A DNA stretch of 33,520 nucleotides from Aequorivita aurantiaca. Lineage in GTDB: Bacteria; Bacteroidota; Bacteroidia; Flavobacteriales; Flavobacteriaceae. Each line of letters begins with the position of its first letter. Position 1 is the stretch's first letter. Position numbers and translations under genes: made by a program. The notes under the pieces were generated by a model that saw only the letters and a program-made list of their open reading frames with translations, was not told the origin of the DNA and did not search any database. The stretch spans positions 1-33,520 of the forward strand of contig NZ_JAUGQQ010000017.1 in NCBI RefSeq assembly GCF_030410135.1, read 5' to 3'. Below, in pieces: positions 1 to 6,522 of the stretch.

Positions 1-256
1 AGGGGGATGTCCCCCGTTGAACAAACAAGAACTGTCCAATTTCAAAAGAAACAAAAGGAAACAGTCAAACTCACAAACAAACAAAAACAACAAATTAAAA
101 TCCCCCCTTCGAAGGGGGCAAGGGGGATGTCCCCGCTGAACGAACAAGAACTGTCCAATTTCAGAAGAAACAAAAGCAAACAGTCAAACTCACAAACAAA
201 CAAGAACAACAAACTCAAAATCCCCCCTTCGAAGGGGGCAAGGGGGATGTCCCCCG
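1..256. repeat. 120-bp tandem repeat with G/C-rich hairpins
   Basis: Two full units (1-120 and 121-240) and the first bases of a third (241-256) differ at only about eight positions. Each unit ends in a perfect 16-bp palindrome of five C, TTCGAA and five G (103-118 and 223-238). This is followed at once by a second hairpin of G4-5, ATGT, C4-5 (2-15, 123-134, 242-255). The rest of the unit is A-rich with CAAACAAACAA runs. The period is a multiple of three, so spurious open frames run through it on both strands; I do not call them genes. It lies just past the 3' end of the ACR3 gene, so the hairpins may act as transcript 3'-end structures. The array may extend left of the window. Confidence 0.9.
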
Positions 257-288
257 GACAAGACCTATCCAACGAAAAAAGAACAAAA

Positions 289-1332
289 TCACAACCTCTC
301 AAAATACCTCTTTCGCAACCAAAATGAAACCCGAACCAATAAAATAAGTGCTGGAACTTCTACCAATGGTCCAATAACTCCAGTAAAAGCTTGCCCGGAA
401 TTCAGCCCAAAAACCGCAATGGCTACGGCAATCGCCAATTCAAAATTGTTGCCGGCGGCGGTGAAAGCCACGGCCGCAGTCTTATCATAAGTTGCGCCCA
501 TGGCCTTTGTAAAGAAAAAACCAATGATAAACATCAACGTAAAATAAACCAGTAAGGGGACTGCGATAATCAAAACATCCATCGGTATTTCAACAATCAT
601 TTCGCCTTTTAGCGAAAACATGATCACTATGGTAAATAACAACGCAATCAGGGTGATTGGCGATATTGCGGGTATAAATTTCTGCGTATACCAAACTTCC
701 CCTTTCAGTTTTACCAAAATGAGCCTGCTCAATATTCCCATCAAAAAAGGAATTCCCAAATAAATGGCAACGCTTTCGGCGATCGTAGTAATCGAAATAT
801 CCACAATGGCGCCCTCAAAACCAAAATAGGTTGGAAGCACGGTGATAAATAGCCAGGCGTAGAAACTATAGGCAAAAACCTGAAAAATACTATTCAGCGC
901 AACTAAGCCCGCGCCGTATTCGCTGCTGCCTTCGGCAAGGTCGTTCCATACCAAAACCATCGCTATACACCGAGCCAGCCCAATCAGAATAAGCCCTACC
1001 ATATATTCGGGATGGTCGCTGAGGAAGATGATAGCCAACACAAACATAAGAACGGGTCCAATAATCCAATTAAGAATAAGCGATATGGAAAGGATTTTTG
1101 TGTTTCGGAAAACCTTGGGCAACAAGGCATAATTCACCTTTGCCAATGGCGGATACATCATTAAAATCAACCCGATGGCTATGGGAATATTAGTGCTTCC
1201 ACTGCTAAAGGAATTCAAAACCTGGGGAAAATTGGGTGCAAAATACCCAATGCCCACACCCAAAAGCATTGCAATAAAAATCCAAAGGGTGAGATAACTG
1301 TCTAAAAAGCTTAATTTTTTGGTGCCTGCCAT
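289..1332 (-). CDS. acr3: ACR3-family arsenite efflux permease
   Basis: Inner-membrane arsenite carrier that exports As(III), the product of arsenate reduction. The protein is 347 aa, normal for ACR3, with about ten hydrophobic segments. The family signature around residues 118-131 ([12 protein letters not shown]) contains the conserved membrane cysteine C122. The C-terminal half carries the conserved GNNFELA (294-300) and GPLVEVP with E325. The Cys and Glu match the pair known to be needed for transport in characterised ACR3 proteins. ATG start; only 1 nt separates it from the stop of the arsenate reductase upstream, so it is the last gene of the ars operon. The G/C-rich hairpin repeats lie directly downstream. 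The identification is firm; substrate range beyond arsenite is inferred. Confidence 0.96.
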   Translation of the reverse strand: MAGTKKLSFLDSYLTLWIFIAMLLGVGIGYFAPNFPQVLNSFSSGSTNIPIAIGLILMMYPPLAKVNYALLPKVFRNTKILSISLILNWIIGPVLMFVLAIIFLSDHPEYMVGLILIGLARCIAMVLVWNDLAEGSSEYGAGLVALNSIFQVFAYSFYAWLFITVLPTYFGFEGAIVDISITTIAESVAIYLGIPFLMGILSRLILVKLKGEVWYTQKFIPAISPITLIALLFTIVIMFSLKGEMIVEIPMDVLIIAVPLLVYFTLMFIIGFFFTKAMGATYDKTAAVAFTAAGNNFELAIAVAIAVFGLNSGQAFTGVIGPLVEVPALILLVRVSFWLRKRYFERL

Positions 1333-1333
1333 T

Positions 1334-1951
1334 TTAATATTTTATTTGGGAGAAAATATACTTCATTTCTGTAGTAATTTGCTGGCTTCGTTCGGTATAG
1401 ATTTGTGTTTGATGTGGGGTGTCATCAGCACTTTTTGGATCCTCATACATTATTGGGATTCGCTTTTCGGAACCTGCAACAAAAGGGCAACCTTCATCGG
1501 CTTGGGAACAGGTCATAATTGCAGCAAAACCTTTTTTTGGATTTACTTCGTCCTCATACTTTTTAGAAAAAGCACCGATAGCATTTTTTTCCAAGGAATA
1601 TTGAATGCGGTAAATAGGATTGTTACCGTTATCTTCCCTTGAAATTTTGAAGCCTGCATTTTCCAAAGTGGTAACAACCATAGGGTAAACGGAAGTCGCC
1701 TCAGTACCGCCAGAATAACATTCAATATTTGGAGTATTAAAATAATCCGCCATCGTTCGCGCCCAAACCTGCGCCAACTGGCTCCTACGGGAATTGTGGG
1801 TACAAATAAAATTTAATTGGGTAGTTTCCCCTGCTTGTGCTTTATTGCTTAAATAGTCAATAAGCGGTTGCAAAATTGCTTTGCGTTCTTCTGAAATGGT
1901 GGATGTTTCCAACAATTCAATATAGGCCTTGATGGACTTGAATAGTTTCAA
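1334..1951 (-). CDS. arsC: Arsenate reductase, low-molecular-weight phosphatase type
   Basis: Reduces arsenate to arsenite in the cytoplasm. The 205-aa protein has the phosphatase P-loop CX5R: C50-THNSR-R56. A second cysteine pair, C148 and C155, is separated by six residues, as in the thioredoxin-coupled ArsC of Gram-positive plasmids. A DP dipeptide (171-172) sits where the family has its general-acid Asp region. The triple-Cys relay suggests thioredoxin rather than glutaredoxin as electron donor (inference). About 45 N-terminal residues precede the phosphatase core, longer than classical ArsC. The frame has no ATG before the P-loop; a stop lies 12 nt upstream, so TTG at 1951 is the likely start, 12 nt after the acetyltransferase stop. 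Fourth gene of the ars operon. Confidence 0.9.
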   Translation of the reverse strand: MKLFKSIKAYIELLETSTISEERKAILQPLIDYLSNKAQAGETTQLNFICTHNSRRSQLAQVWARTMADYFNTPNIECYSGGTEATSVYPMVVTTLENAGFKISREDNGNNPIYRIQYSLEKNAIGAFSKKYEDEVNPKKGFAAIMTCSQADEGCPFVAGSEKRIPIMYEDPKSADDTPHQTQIYTERSQQITTEMKYIFSQIKY

Positions 1952-1963
1952 TTTTATTCTTTT

Positions 1964-2452
1964 TTATATACCAACTATTTTGCTGCGACGTTCCAAAAGC
2001 ACATTGTCTTTCCACACGCCATGTAATTGTCCCACTTTTTCTTTGTAGCCTATTTCGCGAAAGCCGCATTTTAAATGAAGTTTGTGGCTGGCAAGGTTAT
2101 CCCGAAATATGCCGGATTGCAATGTCCAGATATTGTTGGCTTCACTCATCGCTATTAAATTTTTCAGAAGAAATTCGCCAACACCTTTTCCTCTTGCGCC
2201 ATCGGAAACATAAACGCTCACTTCGGCCACGCCCCCATAAACACAGCGGCTGGAAACAGGGGAGAGGGCAGCCCAGCCCAAATGCGTTTTATTTTCCATG
2301 GCCATAATTCTTCCAAAAGGAAGATGGCCGGCATCCCACTTTTCCCAATTGGGAATGACAGTTTCGAAAGTGGCAGTGCCCGTTTGGAGGCCTTCTTCGT
2401 AAATGCGGGAAACTTCAGGATAGTTCTCCTCGGAAATATTAATGAGGTTCAT
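1964..2452 (-). CDS. arsN1: ArsN1-type GNAT N-acetyltransferase
   Basis: GNAT-fold acetyl-CoA-dependent acetyltransferase resembling the phosphinothricin/arsinothricin N-acetyltransferases found in ars operons. Visible family features are GTATFET near the N-terminus, the GWAALSPVSSR strand, the acetyl-CoA loop RGKGVG, and the LHLKCGFREIG and W-x-D-x-LLERRS C-terminal motifs. I place the start at the internal ATG (2450-2452) because it follows the DUF6428 stop as TAATATG, 1 nt apart, giving 162 aa. An upstream in-frame start at 2494 would overlap DUF6428 by 41 nt and add a tail unlike the family. Location in the ars operon supports an organoarsenical such as arsinothricin as substrate, but phosphinothricin-like substrates cannot be excluded. 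Confidence 0.85.
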   Translation of the reverse strand: MNLINISEENYPEVSRIYEEGLQTGTATFETVIPNWEKWDAGHLPFGRIMAMENKTHLGWAALSPVSSRCVYGGVAEVSVYVSDGARGKGVGEFLLKNLIAMSEANNIWTLQSGIFRDNLASHKLHLKCGFREIGYKEKVGQLHGVWKDNVLLERRSKIVGI

Positions 2453-2453
2453 A

Positions 2454-2999
2454 TTAACAGCAATTGCCATCGGGCGAGCAGCACGGTTCATCATTTATTG
2501 CGGCAAGTTGCCGTTTCGGTTTTGCGGCGGGTGTTCCGCAATTTTCTTTGGCAAGACAATCGGCATGAAGTGAGGTGAGCAAAAAATTGGTGCCATCAAA
2601 GTCCAGCCCAAACTTTCCGATAGTCCCAAAATTGGAATTTGGAATTTCAGATCCGGAATTTGTATTTTGGAATTTTGAATTTAAAATTGGGATTTTATAA
2701 TTGGATATTTGATATTCCACTTCAATCTCCAAATCCTCCAGCCCAAGCACTTTTTCGGACAGTTCGATAATATGTGCCAGCTTTTCAGGATGCAAACGGT
2801 GGTTATAATCATTGGCATTCCAAAGTTGGAAATTGGCTACCTCCTCTTGCCGAACGGTGCCGCCGCAGTCAATAAAATGTTTGGTTATTTTGCCCACTTC
2901 GGTAACGTGAAAATGTGTGGGGACCAGTTCACCATTGGGAAGCATAAAGTTGATTTGGTCCAAGGTGCTTAAATAGTTTTTGATTTCTGATAGTTTCAT
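2454..2999 (-). CDS. DUF6428 family protein of the ars operon, with internal repeat insertion
   Basis: Protein of unknown function, 181 aa from the ATG at 2999, 20 nt after the arsR stop. (A TTG at 3026 would overlap arsR.) The N-terminal part, with motifs THFHVTEVG and LWNANDYNHRLHPEKL, and the GLDFDGTNFLLTS region match my recollection of the DUF6428 family in Bacteroidota ars clusters. The C-terminus is Cys-rich (EPCCSPDGNCC), plausibly thiol-metal or arsenite binding; this is inference. Residues about 98-126 (2622-2708) are Asn/Ile/Ser-rich low complexity encoded by an AATTCC-type repeat that interrupts the family region in frame. The rest of the frame is intact, so the protein is probably made with a surface loop. 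Confidence 0.8.
   Translation of the reverse strand: MKLSEIKNYLSTLDQINFMLPNGELVPTHFHVTEVGKITKHFIDCGGTVRQEEVANFQLWNANDYNHRLHPEKLAHIIELSEKVLGLEDLEIEVEYQISNYKIPILNSKFQNTNSGSEIPNSNFGTIGKFGLDFDGTNFLLTSLHADCLAKENCGTPAAKPKRQLAAINDEPCCSPDGNCC
2622..2708. repeat. AATTCC-type low-complexity repeat inside the DUF6428 gene
   Basis: About 87 bp of degenerate short units (variants of TTGGAATTT, GGAATTTG, AATTGGGATTTT) lie entirely within the coding frame. Similar islands occur between genes at 15580-15610 and 16411-16475. The insert length keeps the frame open. It resembles the AAATTCCAAATCCC-style spacer repeats common between genes in flavobacteria; here one sits inside a gene. Confidence 0.75.
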
Positions 3000-3019
3000 G
3001 GTGTTTGTAGTTTTAATGT

Positions 3020-3352
3020 TTAGCAACAGTTCGATTTATTTTCCAAATCCTGATTTAAAAATTCACTGACCACTGCTTTCATTGCGGCCCAATTTTCGGT
3101 ATGAATACAATAGCAAATGCTGGTGCCCTCAATGCTGCCCTTGATTAGCCCAAGATTTTTGAGCTCCTTCAAATGCTGTGAGATGGTGGGTTGTGCAAGG
3201 CCGATTTCATCCACCAAATCCCCACAAATACACGCCTTAATCTTGAACAGGTGCTGCAGGATCGCAACTCGGGCGGGATGCCCAAATGCCTTTGCGAAAG
3301 TGGCTACTTGGTTTTGCTGGTCGGTAAAAATTTCCGTTTTTGTAATTCCCAT
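3020..3352 (-). CDS. arsR: ArsR-family metalloregulatory repressor
   Basis: Winged-helix repressor expected to release the ars operator on binding As(III) or Sb(III). The 110-aa protein has the helix-turn-helix GLAQPTISQHLKELKNLGLI (51-70). Just before it is C41-x-C43 (ACICGDL), equivalent to the ELCVCD metal-sensing motif of classical ArsR. Further cysteines at C80, C82 and the last two residues C109-C110 could be extra ligands. ATG start at 3352. It is the first gene of the operon, and a large palindrome covers the start codon and the region upstream, which points to autoregulation. Confidence 0.95.
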   Translation of the reverse strand: MGITKTEIFTDQQNQVATFAKAFGHPARVAILQHLFKIKACICGDLVDEIGLAQPTISQHLKELKNLGLIKGSIEGTSICYCIHTENWAAMKAVVSEFLNQDLENKSNCC

Positions 3353-3387
3353 TATCGTAATATATTAATATTGCAATATTACGATAA
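3352..3387 (-). promoter_or_regulatory. Probable ArsR operator (nested palindromes)
   Basis: A perfect 12-nt inverted repeat has TTATCGTAATAT at 3352-3363 and its reverse complement at 3376-3387, with 12 nt between. Nested within it is a second perfect palindrome, TAATATTGCAATATTA (3366-3381). The left arm reaches the first base of the arsR start codon, so a bound repressor would sit over the initiation region. Position and symmetry fit an ArsR dimer site, possibly two overlapping sites. The assignment to ArsR is inferred. Confidence 0.75.
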
Positions 3388-3420
3388 ATAGTATTTGCTT
3401 TTTTATTTTTTTTATCTTTT

Positions 3421-3984
3421 TTATACAGAATTTAATCTTTCGAAAAATTCGAAATGATGTTCCTCCGTTCTAAAGGATATGATTAATTTATTTTTTACAA
3501 GAATAATGGAATAAATTTCTTTAGAATCAAAAAGAGGTTTCAAGGTTGTATGTACATTCTCAATGGTTTTAATATTCTTTTCGCCACCACTTATTAAATA
3601 ATCTTTTGAAGCTTTATAAATGCTATAATTTCTTTTGAACAATTTGTTGATTAAGCCAACGCTATCCTTTCTTCTTATAGCGAATTCCGAATTATTTGGT
3701 GCGGGCCAATCACAAGACCATTCTGCCAAACATAGAAGATTCTGTTTTTTGTTAGAAAGCAATAAATTTCCGGTTGAAGTATAAGGGGCTTTTTTATATT
3801 TCAAATGCCATTGCCTTGGATTCATTAATATTCCTTGAACGAAATAGGACCAAGCATTGTAATTGCCTTTCACTTTACCGTTTTTACTTGCAATGTAATT
3901 TTCAAATGTTTCGCAGAAATCCTCATTTATTTTATAAAAGGGTGATGTAAATTCCCCCGGAGCTGCATTCGACTTTATCTTCAC
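3421..3984 (-). CDS. Hypothetical protein, coupled to the upstream GNAT gene
   Basis: I do not recognise the family. The 187-aa product is soluble-looking: no signal peptide or membrane segment, basic overall, with several aromatic patches (QWHLKYKK, AEWSCDWPAP, EEHHFEFFERL). The frame opens right after an in-frame stop and has no ATG near its beginning; GTG at 3982-3984 is the only plausible start, 4 nt after the GNAT stop, which suggests translational coupling. It is distinctly A+T-rich compared with its neighbours. Its stop lies just upstream of the ars operator region, so it is transcribed towards arsR with a short A/T-rich gap. Function unknown. Confidence 0.65.
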   Translation of the reverse strand: MKIKSNAAPGEFTSPFYKINEDFCETFENYIASKNGKVKGNYNAWSYFVQGILMNPRQWHLKYKKAPYTSTGNLLLSNKKQNLLCLAEWSCDWPAPNNSEFAIRRKDSVGLINKLFKRNYSIYKASKDYLISGGEKNIKTIENVHTTLKPLFDSKEIYSIILVKNKLIISFRTEEHHFEFFERLNSV

Positions 3985-3988
3985 GGGA

Positions 3989-4441
3989 TTATTTTTTTAA
4001 CAGCTTCTCAAAACAAACACTGTTTTCAACCCCGGCATATTGGCCGTAGTTATCGATAAAGGTATAGCCGCTTTTTTTGTAAAGCGAAATGGCCTCGGGT
4101 TGTTTAATGCCTGTTTCCAAAATACATTTTCTATTGCCCAGTTCCAGTGCCCACGCCTCTAGTTCGATTAAAATTTCCTTGGCTATTCCCTTTCCGCGCC
4201 ATGCCGACGGTACGTACATTCGCTTCACTTCCATCGTTCCGGTTTCAAAAGGTTTTAACGCTCCACAGCCAACGGCAACATTATTTTCATAAGCCATTAC
4301 CACATGGTTTATGGCTTCAATTTTGTTGAACTGATCGTAGAACGGATGGTCATCGCCGTCGCGAATTGCCAAATCGGCATCCAATTGTTTCACCAAGACC
4401 AAAAAATCGACGTTGGAGGAATGCGTGCGCAAAAGTTTCAT
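3989..4441 (-). CDS. GNAT family N-acetyltransferase
   Basis: Single-domain GNAT acetyltransferase of unknown substrate, 150 aa. Visible motifs are GCGALKPFE (strand before the core), VKRMYVPSAWRGKGIA (acetyl-CoA pyrophosphate loop R-G-K-G-I-A), LETGIKQPEAISLYKKSGY and a C-terminal CFEKLL strand. This layout is typical of small acyltransferases acting on amines or amino acids. Start chosen at the ATG at 4441; the 27 extra codons of the longer frame overlap the terminator hairpin of the upstream gene and do not look like protein. Followed 4 nt later by the unknown 187-aa protein, so the two are probably co-transcribed. Confidence 0.88.
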   Translation of the reverse strand: MKLLRTHSSNVDFLVLVKQLDADLAIRDGDDHPFYDQFNKIEAINHVVMAYENNVAVGCGALKPFETGTMEVKRMYVPSAWRGKGIAKEILIELEAWALELGNRKCILETGIKQPEAISLYKKSGYTFIDNYGQYAGVENSVCFEKLLKK

Positions 4442-4473
4442 TGGTATAGTTTTTTTGGGTATGTGAAGATACC

Positions 4474-4511
4474 AAAAACGTGCTGAATTTCCATAATGGA
4501 AATCCAACACG
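4474..4511 (-). terminator. Rho-independent terminator after the FG-GAP protein gene
   Basis: Read on the minus strand, CGTG-TTGG-ATTTCCA, loop TTA, TGGAAAT-TCAG-CACG forms a stem of about 15 pairs (two G-U), directly followed by five T. It lies 37 nt past the stop at 4548 and ends the transcript of the secreted FG-GAP protein before the GNAT gene. Confidence 0.8.
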
Positions 4512-4547
4512 CTCACTAACAAACCAACATTTAGGAACAGAAGGTTT

Positions 4548-6290
4548 CTACTTTAGCACTATTTTGTGTGAAGTTACTTCGGCATTATGGGTAATTTTCA
4601 GCACATATTCTCCCGCACTCAAATGGCTTAAATCCATTGCCAGTGAAGGTGAACTTAAATTCATTTCCGTTTTTACCAGTTTTGCGTTGAGGTCGAAAAC
4701 TTCCACTTTTGAACTTATTTTCCCATTTGGGAAATTAATGGTCAAAACCTCATCCGCCGGCACCGGAAAAATAACGTACCCAAGTTTTGTTCGCATGGCC
4801 GTTCCCAACTGTATTCCTTCCCCTTCCACCACTTTATAGGTATTGTTTTCCGCAACATCCAAAAAAGTTTCCACAGCTCCAGAAGGCCATTGTATTTCAA
4901 TTTCCGCAACCGTTGAAGCATCGCCCAAACCAAAATGATTGGTATAGCTGTTCTGGCTGCAATAGCCACTGGCGGCTTCAATTTGGCGGGTTTGTATAAC
5001 CTCGCTCCCGTTTATAATGGTCTTAACTTTCACTTTAGTTCCCACGGCAGACCCATTGGAAGGGTTGCCAACACAGCGAATCTTTATCCAATTGTTGCCG
5101 CTGCCCGTGTTTTTGAACAGCGAATTGCTTTGGTTTTCATCCAGCGTATTCGCCAAAATCACATCCAGCCAACCGTCATTATTAAAATCACCAAAGGCAC
5201 AGCCAAAAGTATTGCCTAGGTGGTTTGCCAAACTGCTGCTGGTATCTTTTGAAAAGTTCCCGCTGCCATCGTTTATAAAAAGCGAATTCGTTTCCTGCCC
5301 TGCAAAATAGGCGTTGCAGACCAACAGATCCAAATCGCCATCATTGTCCACATCAGCAAAAGCGGAACCGAAGGAGCTTCCTATTTCCGCAGCAATTGCT
5401 GAATTGGTTTGTTCCACAAAATTTCCGTTTTCGTTCAAAAACAGTTGATTATTTTGCCCGTTCCAATTGGCAACAAAAACGTCGAAATCGCCGTCGTTGT
5501 CCACATCTGCCCACGAGCTACCGGCTGAATTCTTCCCGTTTTGGGTAATGGAAAGGTTGTTAATTTGCGTAAAATTATTGGGCCCGTCATTTCTAAAAAG
5601 GGAATTGTTCGCATTGTTTTCATTCGTTACAAACAGATCGCTATCGCCATCGCCGTCATAATCAATCCAGTTTATGGAGCGGGAGGCAAGTGTTTCACTG
5701 GTAATGGACAATCCAGCAACGGGTTCAAAAGAGCCATCGCCCTGATTTTCAAAATAGAGATTTCGGGTGGAAATAATGCTGTTTGTAATATAGGCATCCA
5801 AAAACTGATCGTTGTTTAGGTCTATCCAATTCACCATTTCAGAATAAGTCAAGGGAATACCAATGGCGTTTGTGGCCTCGTATTCAAAAGTGCCATCGCC
5901 ATTATTTCTGTAGAAATAATTCTTTTTTCCCACGCCGTTTCTGCCATAGGTAACCACCACGGCATCCAAATCGCCATCGTTATCCACATCGGCAAAGCTC
6001 GCGCCGTCTGAACGGTCATTATCCAGGACAATAGCATCGGCAGTTACTGTTGTGAAGGTATTGTCTCCATTGTTGAGGTAAAGCATATTGTTTTGTCCGG
6101 CAGCAGGGCCATTCGTAAAGAAAATATCGTCCCATCCATCGCCATTCACATCAATAAAATTGGCGCTTCGTGAAGCGGAAGGGGTGTTGGTAATATCTTC
6201 AAAAGTGGTTTCCTCGAAAGATTGCGCCGTTGTTGTTTGTACAATAAGAATAAACAGGCTAAGGCTAAAAAGTATTATGGTCTTAATCAT
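4548..6290 (-). CDS. Secreted FG-GAP/VCBS-repeat protein with ASPIC/UnbV and T9SS sorting domain
   Basis: Exported surface or extracellular protein of 580 aa. A signal peptide (residues 1-22, ending TTTAQ) is followed by seven FG-GAP/VCBS repeats, each with an Asp-rich Ca-binding-type loop (DVDNDGDLD and variants, near residues 47, 101, 157, 210, 262, 313 and 368), as in a seven-bladed integrin-like beta-propeller. Residues about 400-490 match the ASPIC/UnbV domain (SGYCSQNSYTNHFGLG, IQWPSG), so this is the CRTAC1-like architecture. The last ~75 residues (from GYVIFPVPA to SHKIVLK) form a type A T9SS sorting domain. Predicted role is a calcium-dependent adhesive or binding protein; the ligand is unknown. 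ATG start, own terminator downstream. Confidence 0.92.
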   Translation of the reverse strand: MIKTIILFSLSLFILIVQTTTAQSFEETTFEDITNTPSASRSANFIDVNGDGWDDIFFTNGPAAGQNNMLYLNNGDNTFTTVTADAIVLDNDRSDGASFADVDNDGDLDAVVVTYGRNGVGKKNYFYRNNGDGTFEYEATNAIGIPLTYSEMVNWIDLNNDQFLDAYITNSIISTRNLYFENQGDGSFEPVAGLSITSETLASRSINWIDYDGDGDSDLFVTNENNANNSLFRNDGPNNFTQINNLSITQNGKNSAGSSWADVDNDGDFDVFVANWNGQNNQLFLNENGNFVEQTNSAIAAEIGSSFGSAFADVDNDGDLDLLVCNAYFAGQETNSLFINDGSGNFSKDTSSSLANHLGNTFGCAFGDFNNDGWLDVILANTLDENQSNSLFKNTGSGNNWIKIRCVGNPSNGSAVGTKVKVKTIINGSEVIQTRQIEAASGYCSQNSYTNHFGLGDASTVAEIEIQWPSGAVETFLDVAENNTYKVVEGEGIQLGTAMRTKLGYVIFPVPADEVLTINFPNGKISSKVEVFDLNAKLVKTEMNLSSPSLAMDLSHLSAGEYVLKITHNAEVTSHKIVLK

Positions 6291-6522
6291 AGAAATACTA
6301 AATTAAATTTGGTTGTTGAAGAGTATTGAAAGTGTGAAAATAATTGGAAACTTCAGTTTTTGCCTTGAATTTGTTGTGAATGGCGGGAGGGTGTTTTAAA
6401 CATATCGAAAAATGTTTTAAACAAACAATTCAACGGTGTGTTTCCACTTTGCTTAAAGGAAAGAAATAGCAGTAATAGAAGGATATTATCCGTCAATATC
6501 TATGAAACAGCTAGAATTAAGG
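6291..6522. other. 232-bp spacer with paired TGTTTTAAACA motifs
   Basis: No gene is seen here. The spacer separates the FG-GAP gene start from the nhaA stop, both on the minus strand, so it should contain the FG-GAP promoter. The 11-mer TGTTTTAAACA occurs twice, at 6392-6402 and 6413-6423, 21 bp start to start (two helical turns), about 100 bp upstream of the FG-GAP start. Confidence 0.5.

Noticed and set aside
7-327. Open frames on both strands through the left-edge repeat (106 and 86 codons)
   Set aside because: They are created by the 120-bp tandem repeat whose period is a multiple of three; composition is Lys/Gln/Asn or Cys/Phe runs with no protein-like features.
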